Source: Streptomyces harbinensis (GTDB lineage: Bacteria > Actinomycetota > Actinomycetes > Streptomycetales > Streptomycetaceae). Taken from it: a DNA stretch of 64,000 nt. Below the pieces are notes generated by a model, which ran no database searches, was not told the DNA's origin, and was given only the letters and a program-made list of their open reading frames with translations. Position numbers and translations under genes: made by a program. Below are positions 16,957-25,202 of the stretch, one piece after another (position 1 is the stretch's first letter; every line of letters begins with the position of its first letter). The DNA lies in contig NZ_FPAB01000011.1 in the NCBI RefSeq assembly GCF_900116145.1, positions 62,001 through 126,000 of the forward strand, written 5' to 3'.

Positions 16957-17592
16957 CTTGGAGAACGGAACGGCGTCGGCCGGGTCGGTCGTCCAGTTGG
17001 TGGCGACGGGCTGGTCCACCAGGACCGGCTCGTCCAGCGGGAAGCTCGCCGGGTCGCTCTCGTCGCCGAGGATGCCGATGATCAGCTGCTCGTACTCCAC
17101 GCCGTTGTCGTCGCTGGTGGTCTTCGGGGAGATGCCCGCGTAGGCGACGGCGTCGCCGGACAGCTTGATGCTGTCGCCGACGGCGTGGCCGGCCGGGCCG
17201 GCGTGGCTCTCCTCGGCGGAGCCGAACGCGGCGGCCGGGTAGGAGCCCTCCAGGTGGCAGGTGATGCCCTCGTTGGCCTGGGCGGTGACCAGGAAGTAGC
17301 CGCCGGCCTGGGTCTCCGTGCTCACCGTGAAGGTCAGGTCGGTGGTGCCGCAGGTCTGCTCGACCGGGTTGCCCTCGCCGTCACCGGAACCGTCGCGCCC
17401 GGTGTCGCCGTCGGCCGCGTCGTCCTCGGTCGTGTCGCCGGAACCGCCGTCGCCGGCCCCGGCGGAGTCGGAGCTGTCGGCGCCGTTGTCCAGGACCTCG
17501 TCCTCGCACGCGGTGAGGGTGGCGGTGAGCGCGGCGGCGGCGGCGATGGCCAGGGCCAGGCGGGCGGAACGGGTGGCACGGCGCGTACGCAT
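16954..17592 (-). CDS. Secreted lipoprotein, DUF4232-like
   Basis: 212 residues. Signal peptide with lipobox LTATLTAC, giving a lipid-modified Cys near residue 29. An Asp/Gly/Ser-rich linker (about 30-75) follows, then a beta-rich domain with two cysteines (EQTCGTTDL, ITCHLEG) and conserved Gly/Tyr positions typical of DUF4232. It is exported and membrane-anchored; function unknown. GGAG eight bases before the ATG at 17592 favours that start over one four codons upstream. Confidence 0.83.
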   Translation of the reverse strand: MRTRRATRSARLALAIAAAAALTATLTACEDEVLDNGADSSDSAGAGDGGSGDTTEDDAADGDTGRDGSGDGEGNPVEQTCGTTDLTFTVSTETQAGGYFLVTAQANEGITCHLEGSYPAAAFGSAEESHAGPAGHAVGDSIKLSGDAVAYAGISPKTTSDDNGVEYEQLIIGILGDESDPASFPLDEPVLVDQPVATNWTTDPADAVPFSK

Positions 17593-17886
17593 CGGAATCT
17601 CCATCTGTGAGGGTTTGGGCGGTGTCTTGCTGATGACTCCACAGTAGGGGTGCGGCGATCATCGATTGATTCCGCGCGTGTCCGGGTTCCGTTGCACCGG
17701 ATGCCCTTTGGGGCAGCCCCTTCGGGCTGTTCCGAGTGCACTTTTGGCCCGTCATTCCTGCAACATTCGAGCGCCGAACTGCGTATGGCCCAGTGAAAAC
17801 CCCCGCATACCCCCGGGAAAGCCGCATCCGGTGCTGCCCCGATGGCCCACTGGCCGCCACCGGCACCGTACTGCCACCATCGGGGG

Positions 17887-18405
17887 ATGCCGATCCCCCG
17901 GGCGGTCGCCGTGGTCGTCGACGGACACCGCGTCCTGGTCATCCAGCGGTACCGGAAGACGCCGCCGGGCGCACGCTGCACCCTGTGCGAGGCCACCGGC
18001 CACCATGGCCCCGGCTGCCCAGGCCACCACTACACGCTGCTGCCCGGCGGACACGTCGAGGACGGCGAGAGTTCGCAGGCGGCGGCGGTGCGGGAGTTGC
18101 GGGAGGAGACGTCGCTCGACGCCCGGATCGACCGCCTGGTGTGGACCGGCCTCCACTACGACCGTCCGGCCCGCTACTACCTGATGACGGACGTCCGGGG
18201 CCGCGCCGTCCTGTCCGGCGAGGAGGCCGAGGCGCACGGGCCGGACAACACCTACCGCCTGCGCTGGGCAGCGCCCGGCGACTTCGCCGCCCTCAACCTC
18301 GTCCCGGCCGACATCCGCGCCCCGCTCACGCGCCTGCTGGAGCCGGCGGCGGGGGCCGCGACCGCCGGGGACCGCCCGCGACCGAGCGGGACCGAGCCGG
18401 ACTGA
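17887..18405 (+). CDS. Nudix hydrolase
   Basis: 172 residues. The Nudix box is GGHVEDGESSQAAAVREL followed by REETSL, with the REUxEE core intact and the usual Gly after it replaced by Ser. An insertion with paired cysteines (RCTLCEATGHHGPGCPGHH) precedes the box and could bind zinc. It hydrolyses nucleoside diphosphate-X compounds; the substrate is not identifiable. ATG 17887 is preferred because an earlier in-frame ATG at 17842 adds unrelated sequence. It stands alone, followed by a repeat-rich gap. Confidence 0.83.
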   Translation: MPIPRAVAVVVDGHRVLVIQRYRKTPPGARCTLCEATGHHGPGCPGHHYTLLPGGHVEDGESSQAAAVRELREETSLDARIDRLVWTGLHYDRPARYYLMTDVRGRAVLSGEEAEAHGPDNTYRLRWAAPGDFAALNLVPADIRAPLTRLLEPAAGAATAGDRPRPSGTEPD

Positions 18406-18500
18406 GCGGGAGTGGGCCGGAACTGAGCGGGACTGAGCGAGGCGGGGCCGGACTGCGCAGGGCCGAGCCGGCCCAGCCAGCCGAGCCGGGCCGCCGGACT
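18390..18500. repeat. Degenerate GAGCGGGACTGAGC-type repeats
   Basis: The end of the Nudix gene and the gap after it consist of many imperfect copies of GAGCSGGACTGAGC-like words in direct orientation. No gene or hairpin terminator is evident. It is probably a slippage-derived array. Confidence 0.45.
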
Positions 18501-18525
18501 GTGTGGACCCGAGCGGGGAGGCGGC

Positions 18526-18556
18526 TTGCATCTCAAGCCACTGGAGATCCCATAGT
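18526..18556 (+). promoter_or_regulatory. MerR-type promoter with 19-bp spacer and operator
   Basis: -35 TTGCAT (18526-18531) and -10 CATAGT (18551-18556) are separated by exactly 19 bp. An inverted repeat ATCTCAAG-CCA-CTGGAGAT (18530-18548) lies between them. Overlong spacing with a dyad in the spacer is the hallmark of MerR-controlled promoters. The expected transcription start falls at or next to the ATG at 18564, so the mRNA is probably leaderless and autoregulated. Confidence 0.8.
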
Positions 18557-18563
18557 GGCGGCC

Positions 18564-19586
18564 ATGAACGACACCGAGCTGTACCCGATCGGCGACGTGG
18601 CCCGCCGCACCGGCCTCAGCGTCAGCGCCGTCCGCTACTACGGTGACACCGGGATCGTCCCCGCCACCCGGGTGACGGCGGCGGGCCACCGGCTGTACGA
18701 CGTCGCCGCGATCGCCCGGCTGGAACTGGTCCGCACCCTCCGCGAACTGGACACCGGCCTCGACGGCATCCGGCAACTTCTCGACGGCGAAACCGATCTG
18801 CACGGGCTGCTCGCCGCCCACCTGGAGATCGTCGAACGCCAGGGCCGCGCGCTGCGCGCCCGGCGGGCGGTACTGCGCACACTGCTCAAGCAGCACGGCA
18901 CTACCGCCCAGGCCGCGCTGCTGCACCGGCTCGCCTCCCTGTCCGACGAGGAGCGCGAACGCATCGTCGACGCCTTCTGGACCGAGGTGGTGACGGACCT
19001 CGACCTCACTCCCGGATTCGCCGACCGGCTGCGGACGGCCCGCCCCGTACTGCCGGAGGACCCCACCACCGGCCAGCTCGAAGCGTGGCTGGAGCTGGCG
19101 AACCTGGTACAGGACGCGGAGTTCCGCAGCGCGGTGCGCACCGAACTCCGCGACACCTACGGCACGACCGAGGGCCGGTTCGTGACCACCGCCCCGGTGC
19201 AGGACTTCATCCACGAGGAGGGCGCCCCGATCATGGAACGGCTGCTTGCCGAACACCGCGCCGGAACGCCGGCCGACGCCCCGCACGTCCAGGAACTGAT
19301 CGACGCCTTCGTGCGGGCGGTCCCGTGGAACCTGGCTCCGCAGCCCGGCGGCTCCCGCCGCGCACGGCTGGCCCGGCTCTACCGCGAGTACGAGCGACTG
19401 CGGACGGAAGCACAGCGGGAAGGCGCGGACCATCCGTTCGCGGCGAACCCCGCCCACGACCGGTATCTGTCCCTGGTCGCCGTCATCAACGGAACGCCTC
19501 CCGCCGACGCGGGCCCGGAGGCCCCGATGCCCTTCACCTGGCTGGCGACGGCTCTGAGTACCCCGGCGGAGAGCCGGGCCGGCTGA
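18564..19586 (+). CDS. MerR family transcriptional regulator
   Basis: 340 residues. The N-terminal winged HTH (about 7-75) contains IGDVARRTGLSVSAVRYYGDTG and RLYDVAAIARLELVRTLRELD, then a coiled dimerisation helix. A long C-terminal domain (about 120-340) of unknown ligand resembles the helical effector region of multidrug-responsive MerR proteins. A GTG three codons upstream is an alternative start. The gene reads from its own MerR-type promoter and its stop abuts the converging VOC gene. Confidence 0.9.
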   Translation: MNDTELYPIGDVARRTGLSVSAVRYYGDTGIVPATRVTAAGHRLYDVAAIARLELVRTLRELDTGLDGIRQLLDGETDLHGLLAAHLEIVERQGRALRARRAVLRTLLKQHGTTAQAALLHRLASLSDEERERIVDAFWTEVVTDLDLTPGFADRLRTARPVLPEDPTTGQLEAWLELANLVQDAEFRSAVRTELRDTYGTTEGRFVTTAPVQDFIHEEGAPIMERLLAEHRAGTPADAPHVQELIDAFVRAVPWNLAPQPGGSRRARLARLYREYERLRTEAQREGADHPFAANPAHDRYLSLVAVINGTPPADAGPEAPMPFTWLATALSTPAESRAG

Positions 19587-19970
19587 TCAGGCCGGGGCGA
19601 TTCGGGCGCGCAGCAGGCAGAACTCGTTGCCTTCTGGATCCGACAGTACGTGCCAGGTCTCCGCGCCGGTCTGGCCGATGTCCACGGGCTTGGCGCCGAG
19701 CGCCAGCAGCCGTTCCAGTTCGGCGTCCTGGTCGCGGTCGGTGGGGCTGACATCCAGGTGGAGCGGCAGCTTGCCCCGCCGGGGGTCGGTGCTGGGACTG
19801 AGCACGAGCGTGGGCTGCGGCCCGCCGAACCCGGCGACGGGCGGCCCGATCTCGATACTGCCGTCGTCCTCCCGCCCGAGTTCGACGTAGCCCAGCACCT
19901 CACACCAGAACGCGGCGAGCCGCTCGGCATCGGCGGCGTCGATGACCAGTTCACTAATGCGGCATGCCAT
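19587..19970 (-). CDS. VOC family protein (glyoxalase-like domain)
   Basis: 127 residues starting MACRISELVIDAADAERLAAFW. A VOC fold with the FWCEVLGY, LPLHLDVSPTDRDQD and SDPEGNEFCLL segments of the Glyoxalase_6-type family common in actinomycetes. The metal set is incomplete, so a binding role or a specialised lyase/dioxygenase is possible. The stop codon touches the MerR gene stop, tail to tail. Confidence 0.87.
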   Translation of the reverse strand: MACRISELVIDAADAERLAAFWCEVLGYVELGREDDGSIEIGPPVAGFGGPQPTLVLSPSTDPRRGKLPLHLDVSPTDRDQDAELERLLALGAKPVDIGQTGAETWHVLSDPEGNEFCLLRARIAPA

Positions 19971-20052
19971 GCCGGGAGTGTAGGGAGGGCGGCCGAGCCC
20001 CCGGCAAGGCATTTTCCCGGCTCTGGGGTGCCCGCCCCCGCCCGCCCCCCGG

Positions 20053-20244
20053 CTACCGCCGTGCGGTGGGCGCGGTCGCGAGGAACGCGGTCCAAGCGGC
20101 CGGGGAGAGGCGCAGGACAGGTCCGTTCGGGTCCTTGGAATCCCGTATGGCGACCCCGGCGCGCGTGATGATGGCCACCTCAACGCAGGCACCCTCGGGG
20201 GTCCCGTTGCTGTAGCTGGACTTGCGAAAGGTGAGGGCTGTCAT
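20053..20244 (-). CDS. DUF397 small protein
   Basis: 63 residues with the DUF397 signature: FRKSSYSNGTPEGACVEVA then VAIRDSKDPNGPVLRLSP and AWTAFLA. DUF397 proteins in Streptomyces are encoded beside WhiJ-type XRE regulators and, in studied cases, antagonise or modulate them (family knowledge). It follows the XRE gene by three bases, so it is in the same operon. Confidence 0.92.
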   Translation of the reverse strand: MTALTFRKSSYSNGTPEGACVEVAIITRAGVAIRDSKDPNGPVLRLSPAAWTAFLATAPTARR

Positions 20245-20247
20245 GTC

Positions 20248-21138
20248 CTAGATTCCTCGGCGGATGTCGTCGATCAGTTGGAGGGAGTCGTGCTGCGAAA
20301 GGCTCAGCCTCGACGTGCGGTCGAAGTAGCCCTGGTACTTGGCGCTCTCCTCCTCATTCTCAACCCACAGAGCCGACGAGATAGTGTCCGCGTAGATGAC
20401 ATCGGTGGCTTCGGACTCAGCGAACGAGAGGATGTGAAACGCACCGCCTGCGCAAGGGTGTGCTCCTGCATGGAAGGGCAGGACCTGCAAGCGCACAGTG
20501 GCCAGTTCGGCCATCTCCTGGAGATGGGACAACTGGCGCCGCATGACCTCCGGGCCACCGACGAGCTGGCGTAGCACCGGCTCCCACACCACGGCATACA
20601 CCTGCAGAGCGTTTTCGCCGTGCAGCCGTTGCTGCCGCTTCTGACGCACCTCGACAATCGGATCGATTTCCTCCGGGTCGGTCCAGTTGCCGTGGCCGAC
20701 CACCAGAGCACGGGTGTATTCGGGGATCTGCAGCAGCCCGGGGATGAAGGAGAGTTCCCAGCTGCGGATCCGTGTGGCGGCATCCTCCATGGAGATGTAC
20801 TCGACCAGGGATCCGCTGTTGGGAAAGTGCTGCCACCAGCCCTTTGCTTTCCGGCGCTCCCGGTCCAGCCGGGCCAGCTGCAACAGGTGCTCCAGGGCAC
20901 CCGGGTCGGTGCCGCCGTAGAAGTCGTACAGAGCCTTGACGTCGGGATCCCGCACCGGCACCCAGCCGCGCTCCATCTTGACGATCTTGCTGGGCGTGGC
21001 ACTCAACACGTCAGCTGCGTCCTGCTGTTTGAAGCCCGCCGCATCGCGAAGGCGCAGGAGTTCGCTGCCTAGCTTGCGTCCCAGGACAGTTGAGGTCTGG
21101 TTGACCTGCTTAACACCTCGACTCACGGTGACAGTCAT
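20248..21138 (-). CDS. WhiJ-like XRE regulator with DUF5753
   Basis: 296 residues. The N-terminal XRE HTH (about 25-85) contains LRLRDAAGFKQQDAADVLSATPSKIVKMERG. The C-terminal DUF5753 domain (about 110-290) contains the RSWELSFIPGLLQIPEYTRAL motif. The ATG at 21138 has AAAGGGG just upstream; an earlier in-frame ATG at 21207 lacks this. It is divergent from an anti-sigma-like ATPase and followed by DUF397, the usual WhiJ/AbaA-type three-gene set linked to developmental or antibiotic control. Confidence 0.92.
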   Translation of the reverse strand: MTVTVSRGVKQVNQTSTVLGRKLGSELLRLRDAAGFKQQDAADVLSATPSKIVKMERGWVPVRDPDVKALYDFYGGTDPGALEHLLQLARLDRERRKAKGWWQHFPNSGSLVEYISMEDAATRIRSWELSFIPGLLQIPEYTRALVVGHGNWTDPEEIDPIVEVRQKRQQRLHGENALQVYAVVWEPVLRQLVGGPEVMRRQLSHLQEMAELATVRLQVLPFHAGAHPCAGGAFHILSFAESEATDVIYADTISSALWVENEEESAKYQGYFDRTSRLSLSQHDSLQLIDDIRRGI

Positions 21139-21272
21139 ACCCCTTTCCGTGCAGACCCGTCGACCGGGTTCACTCATTCGAGACGATCGTCTTGAGGAAT
21201 ATTGCACTGGCGACGCTCGCTCATCTACCGTCAGTCATCGACCGCTCACTCTCGTGGAAGGTGTGATCGTCC

Positions 21273-21728
21273 ATGGCTGTTGTCCCCGACCCCATCCCGG
21301 CGCTCCGTCAGGACCGCCTCTCCTACAACCCCGTTCCCGGCAGCGTGCGGCTCGCCCGGCGGCGAGCCGCACGGCTGGTGGGGGAGTGGGGCTGCCCCCG
21401 GCTGGCGCAGGACGCCGCGCTCGTCGTGTGCGAGCTGGCCAGCAACGCCCTGCTGCACGGCGGCGTGCCCGGGCGGGCTTTCCGTGTCCACCTGATGCTG
21501 CTGCCCGCCGTGTTGCGGGTGGAGGTGACCGACGCGCTGGGGGAGCGGCTTCCCGTTGTCCGGCCCGTGGTGGGCGAACCGACCTGCGGGCGTGGACTGT
21601 TGCTGATCGCCGCGCTGACCGCGCGGTGGGGCGTCACGCCGCTGGTGGTCGGCAAGACGGTGTGGGCCGAGTTCGATCTGGAGGAGGGCGAAGGCAGTGG
21701 GACTGGGTATGTGGTTCGGCCGGCGTGA
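21273..21728 (+). CDS. RsbW/SpoIIAB-like ATP-binding protein
   Basis: 151 residues. GHKL-type ATPase with N-box ELASNALLHGG, a G1-like VTDALGE and a GRGLLLIAALTARWG lid/G2 region, as in the single-domain HATPase proteins encoded opposite WhiJ-like regulators. It probably binds a partner protein such as a sigma or anti-sigma factor; kinase activity is not shown. The 3' end overlaps the next gene by 32 bases, suggesting coupling. Confidence 0.9.
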   Translation: MAVVPDPIPALRQDRLSYNPVPGSVRLARRRAARLVGEWGCPRLAQDAALVVCELASNALLHGGVPGRAFRVHLMLLPAVLRVEVTDALGERLPVVRPVVGEPTCGRGLLLIAALTARWGVTPLVVGKTVWAEFDLEEGEGSGTGYVVRPA

Positions 21729-22131
21729 CCGGAGGGCCGACGCGGCGCCGATGTCGCACCGGATGCGGTGCGATCTGTGCCGGAAGAAGTCCGAGCCGAG
21801 CGTGGACTTCGGCCAGGTGCAGGACTGGCAACTGGACCACGCCGCCCGTTATCCCGGGCACCGGCAGTACACCGAGACCCTGACCCGGCCCTGGCGTACC
21901 GAGCGCAGCGGGACCGGCCTGGAGATCGAGGTCATGACCGTCCAGGGTGACGGCTGGTACCGGACGGGGGAGTGCACGTTGTGCGGGCGTTCGGGGGTGG
22001 CGGTCAGCTGGATCGGTTCGGCGCGGGCGGCGGCACGGTTCGCGCACCTCTTCGGGTGCGGGGAGTGCGTGGCGGCGCTGCGGGAACGCGTCGCGCGCGG
22101 GCCGGGTTCGCGCGTACACGGCACCGGCTAG
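21697..22131 (+). CDS. Hypothetical zinc-ribbon-like protein
   Basis: 144 residues from GTG 21697, preceded by GGAGGGCGAAGG inside the ATPase gene. The family was not recognised. It has three CxxC pairs (CDLC, CTLC, CGEC), arranged as could bind one or two zinc ions, a central strand-rich segment (GLEIEVMTVQGDGWYRTGEC) and a basic C-terminal helix. The 32-base overlap with the ATPase suggests a shared function in the same regulatory set. The stop lies at the edge of an IS-like end sequence. Confidence 0.72.
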   Translation: MGLGMWFGRRDRRADAAPMSHRMRCDLCRKKSEPSVDFGQVQDWQLDHAARYPGHRQYTETLTRPWRTERSGTGLEIEVMTVQGDGWYRTGECTLCGRSGVAVSWIGSARAAARFAHLFGCGECVAALRERVARGPGSRVHGTG

Positions 22132-22260
22132 GGCGTGTTCCGAAGGTGCTGGTCACAGCCGTGCGTTGATGGCCGCGACCAGCACGGACGCCTCCTGGCG
22201 GACGGCGAGCTTGTCGTACCGCGTCACCACCGCGACGAACGGCCGAACATCACGGTCTGC
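22132..22260 (-). pseudogene. IS5-like transposase C-terminal remnant
   Basis: Minus-strand reading into a stop at 22153-22155 gives DRDVRPFVAVVTRYDKLA then VRQEASVLVAAINARL, the typical C-terminus of an IS5-group DDE transposase in Streptomyces. Just beyond the stop, GGGCGTGTTCCGAAGG (from 22131) looks like an IS terminal inverted repeat. No upstream two-thirds of the gene and no matching left end are present, so it is a truncated relic. The rest of the gap to 22356 shows no gene. Confidence 0.62.
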
Positions 22261-22356
22261 CGCTTCCCGGGGCCTCGGCAGGCCCAGTGTCCTGCCACGT
22301 TGCAGGCCGAGGTCAGGACGAGGAGGCCCAGTCCTCGCAGTGCAACTGCCTGGACG

Positions 22357-23625
22357 TTACGCAGCCGGTTCCGGGGCCGCCGGTGCCAGGGGAGAGCCTG
22401 TTGCCTCCTGCGCCGAAAGCGTCTCGTAGACGGTACCGGCGAGGTCGGGCAGCGTGTCCTCTTCGCCGACGGCGCTGTTCACAGCAAGGGCGATGATCAT
22501 GCCGGTCTCCGGGAAGTACATGTGCAGCACCCGGTTTCCGTACGTGGCCCCCTCGTAGAACCAGACCGTCCCGGCCACAGGATGGATGATCTTCACGAGA
22601 CCGAGCCCGAAGCCGAAGGGATCGTCGGCCGTGACGCTCTCGATGGGCTTACCTGTCGTCATCGAGACCAGGGACTCCAGCTCGCGCTGCTGTGCCGGGG
22701 GCAGCAGTTGACCGCTGTACAGCGCCCTGTCCCAAGTCGTCATGTCCTCCAGCGAACTCACCAGGCCACCCGCCCCCTGCGCCCAGGACAGGGCGAGCGG
22801 AGGAACCGACTTGTTGAGATGCTTCGGCAGGTCGGCATGGGTGGAGTACGGCGCCGGCATGCGCGAGGCCGTGCCCGGAGGGCAGTACGGGGGGAGGCAG
22901 GTGTCGTTCATTCCGAGCGGTTCGATGATGCGCTCGGCGAGCTGCTCAACGTACGTATCGTGCGACGCTCGTTCGACAATCATCTGCGCGAGGAGGTAGT
23001 TCGTATTCGAGTACTCGTACGTTGCGGGACCCAGTGGCAGGCCCTCCACATAGGACATCAGGCGCTCCAGCGTGAAGCGCGTGGACGGACGGGCGTCGAA
23101 ATCCCGGAGGAACGCCCTCTGCTCGGTGTAGTTGGGGATGCCGCTGGTCATCGACAGCAGTTGCGTGATGGTGACATCGCCCCACGCCGGATACTCGGGA
23201 AGCCACTTTCCCAGCTTGTCCCGCATGGACAGCTTTCCCTCGGCCTCCAGTTGAAGCAGCAGCACGGACGTGAACGCCTTGGTGTTGCTGCCGATCTGCC
23301 ATAGCGCCTCGCTGTTCACCGGCCGGCCACCGCCGTAGCGGAACGTCCCCGCATCGACCGAGATATCAGGTCGCTGATCGGCATAGGTCACCCGAAGGGA
23401 GACCGCTGAGAAATGATCCTTGGCGCCCCGATCGTCCAGATATTCTTCGAGGTCGTCGCGCAGGGACGCGGTGACACTGCGCCCGGATGGCTCCACCACC
23501 GCGTGCGCGACGGCCGGCCCACTTCCCGACACCATCATCCCCGGAACAAGCGCCGCGGTGACCGCCGCCAGGGCCACGAGGCGCTTCCCTTGCCGACCAC
23601 CCCGCCGACGAAGCCTGTACCTCAT
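22357..23625 (-). CDS. Secreted serine hydrolase, beta-lactamase/DD-carboxypeptidase family
   Basis: 422 residues. Signal peptide (about 1-42, RLVALAAVTAALVPGMMVSG), then a class C-type beta-lactamase fold with SxxK as SNTK (Ser113, Lys116) and YxN as YSN in ATYEYSNTNYLL. The third motif is reduced to EGATYG instead of HxG or KTG. It is likely a D-Ala-D-Ala carboxypeptidase or an esterase-type relative outside the membrane. ATG 23625 has GGAGG ten bases upstream; a GTG at 23673 would add 16 residues before the basic signal n-region. Confidence 0.87.
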   Translation of the reverse strand: MRYRLRRRGGRQGKRLVALAAVTAALVPGMMVSGSGPAVAHAVVEPSGRSVTASLRDDLEEYLDDRGAKDHFSAVSLRVTYADQRPDISVDAGTFRYGGGRPVNSEALWQIGSNTKAFTSVLLLQLEAEGKLSMRDKLGKWLPEYPAWGDVTITQLLSMTSGIPNYTEQRAFLRDFDARPSTRFTLERLMSYVEGLPLGPATYEYSNTNYLLAQMIVERASHDTYVEQLAERIIEPLGMNDTCLPPYCPPGTASRMPAPYSTHADLPKHLNKSVPPLALSWAQGAGGLVSSLEDMTTWDRALYSGQLLPPAQQRELESLVSMTTGKPIESVTADDPFGFGLGLVKIIHPVAGTVWFYEGATYGNRVLHMYFPETGMIIALAVNSAVGEEDTLPDLAGTVYETLSAQEATGSPLAPAAPEPAA

Positions 23626-23805
23626 TGTTGCTTTGCCTCCATCGCCTTGCAGAGAACGGGGAACGACGATCACGCTACGCAGCGGAAACCCGGCACGGCA
23701 TGGGGGTAACCCCCGGCTTGGGGATGGTGCCGGCTCCGTGAGGGAGGGTTGTGCGGCTCGGAAATGCCAAGCGATCCTCGCCCGAGCATGCTGGGATCAA
23801 CCACC

Positions 23806-24612
23806 ATGAGTGATCATTTTCCCGATGCGGCCGATCTGGCGGACCGGATGGAACGGAACCTGGCGGAACACGCTTGTCACCTGCACCGGAGTACGGCCGG
23901 TGCGACCGTCGTGGAGGCCGGTGACCTCCTGATCGCGGACAGCGGTCTGGACGACGACACGTTCAACATCGTTGCGGCGGCCCGCTTTTCCGCCGCCGCC
24001 GTGACGGCACGTATCACCGAGACGGTACGGGCTCTGTCCGGTACCGGCCGCCGTTTCTCCTGGTGGGTGGGGCCCGCCTCGACACCGCCGGACCTCACCG
24101 ACCGCCTGGCGGCGGCCGGGCTGCCCGCGTCCGAGCGTGAGACGGCGATGTGGGCCGAACTGGACGACACCCTGCCATCGCCCGCCGTCCCCGGCCTGGA
24201 CATCCGGCAGGCGACCACCTCCGGCCAACTCGCCGACTACGCCACGGTTCTGGCCGCGAACTGGGACCCGCCCGCCGAAACCGTCCGCAGCTTCTTCGCC
24301 CGGGCCGCCCCGCAGGCGCTGGCCGCGTCCTGCCCGGCCCGGTACCTGGTCGGCTATGTGGAGAACCGTCCGGTCTGTACCGCCGAGGTGTTCCACCACG
24401 CCGGGGTCGCCGGTATCTACAACATCTCCACCCTGGCCGCCCACCGCCGGCGCGGCTACGGCGGCGCCATCACCCTCGCTGCTCTCCGCACGGCCCGCGA
24501 CCGGGATCACCGCGTCGCCGTGCTCCAGGCATCGGCCGATGGCGAGCCCGTCTACCGCCGCCTGGGGTTCCGCCCCTGCGGTCGGTTCACCGAACACGCC
24601 ATCGCTCCGTGA
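23806..24612 (+). CDS. GNAT family N-acetyltransferase
   Basis: 268 residues, a two-part protein. An N-terminal degenerate GNAT-like region (about 1-125) is followed by a C-terminal catalytic GNAT domain (about 130-265) with acetyl-CoA-binding motif A IYNISTLAAHRRRGYGGAIT and motif B AVLQASADGEPVYRRLGF. The acceptor is unknown. ATG 23806 follows GGGA; an in-frame ATG at 23788 is possible. Confidence 0.88.
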   Translation: MSDHFPDAADLADRMERNLAEHACHLHRSTAGATVVEAGDLLIADSGLDDDTFNIVAAARFSAAAVTARITETVRALSGTGRRFSWWVGPASTPPDLTDRLAAAGLPASERETAMWAELDDTLPSPAVPGLDIRQATTSGQLADYATVLAANWDPPAETVRSFFARAAPQALAASCPARYLVGYVENRPVCTAEVFHHAGVAGIYNISTLAAHRRRGYGGAITLAALRTARDRDHRVAVLQASADGEPVYRRLGFRPCGRFTEHAIAP

Positions 24613-25202
24613 ACGGCCGGATCCACGGGCCGGCCGTCCGCCCTTCCCGGCCGGGCCGGGCCGGGGCGGGAGCAGCCGCTCGCCGGTGGCCGCGCGGCGG
24701 CTCGCGAGCGTGTCGTAGCCCCGAGCCCGAGCCCGAGCCCGGAACCACGGCGTCGTGTTCGTGCCCGGCTTCGGCGGTTGGGGCCTCGCTGGGCGGTGTG
24801 CCGAGCCCGCCGCACCTGGTGTCGTACCCGGGCGGCCGGCCGGCGCGAGGCGGGCCACGCGGACCGGTTCTCAGCGCCGTGTCGGACTCGGGTGAGTCGT
24901 CGCGCCGCCCTGCTGCCCGCGATCGACGGGGGCTCGGTCGCTGCCCGACCGCCGGGTGCGGCCGAGGGCGGTGAGTCCGCCCGCGCGCGTTCCGGCCCGT
25001 GTTCAGCCGGCCCGGCGGCGACGCGGCCTGCCTCGGCACCGAAGCGGCGGCGAGGGCGGCCCGGACGCTGTCCACTGCTGGTCCGGGGGATGTCCCGGAG
25101 GCGGGGAAGGTGTTCACGCGTGGTCCGGCGCCCAGCGCCCGGTCCGGGCGATGCGGTTCCCGTAGGTCCCGTACGCGCCGGGTGGGCTCCGCCGTCCCGG
25201 AG
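24613..25202. other. 590-base gap without a recognisable gene
   Basis: No frame on either strand gives a recognisable protein or a convincing ribosome site. It contains a short GAGCCC tandem (about 24718-24742) and Arg/Pro-rich frames typical of non-coding high-GC DNA. It may hold decayed sequence; no hairpin or RNA gene was recognised. Confidence 0.5.

Noticed and set aside
24587..25117. Minus-strand frame of 176 codons in the gap after the GNAT gene
   Set aside because: Arg/Pro/Gly-rich, no recognisable motif, overlaps the end of the GNAT gene, and no ribosome site.
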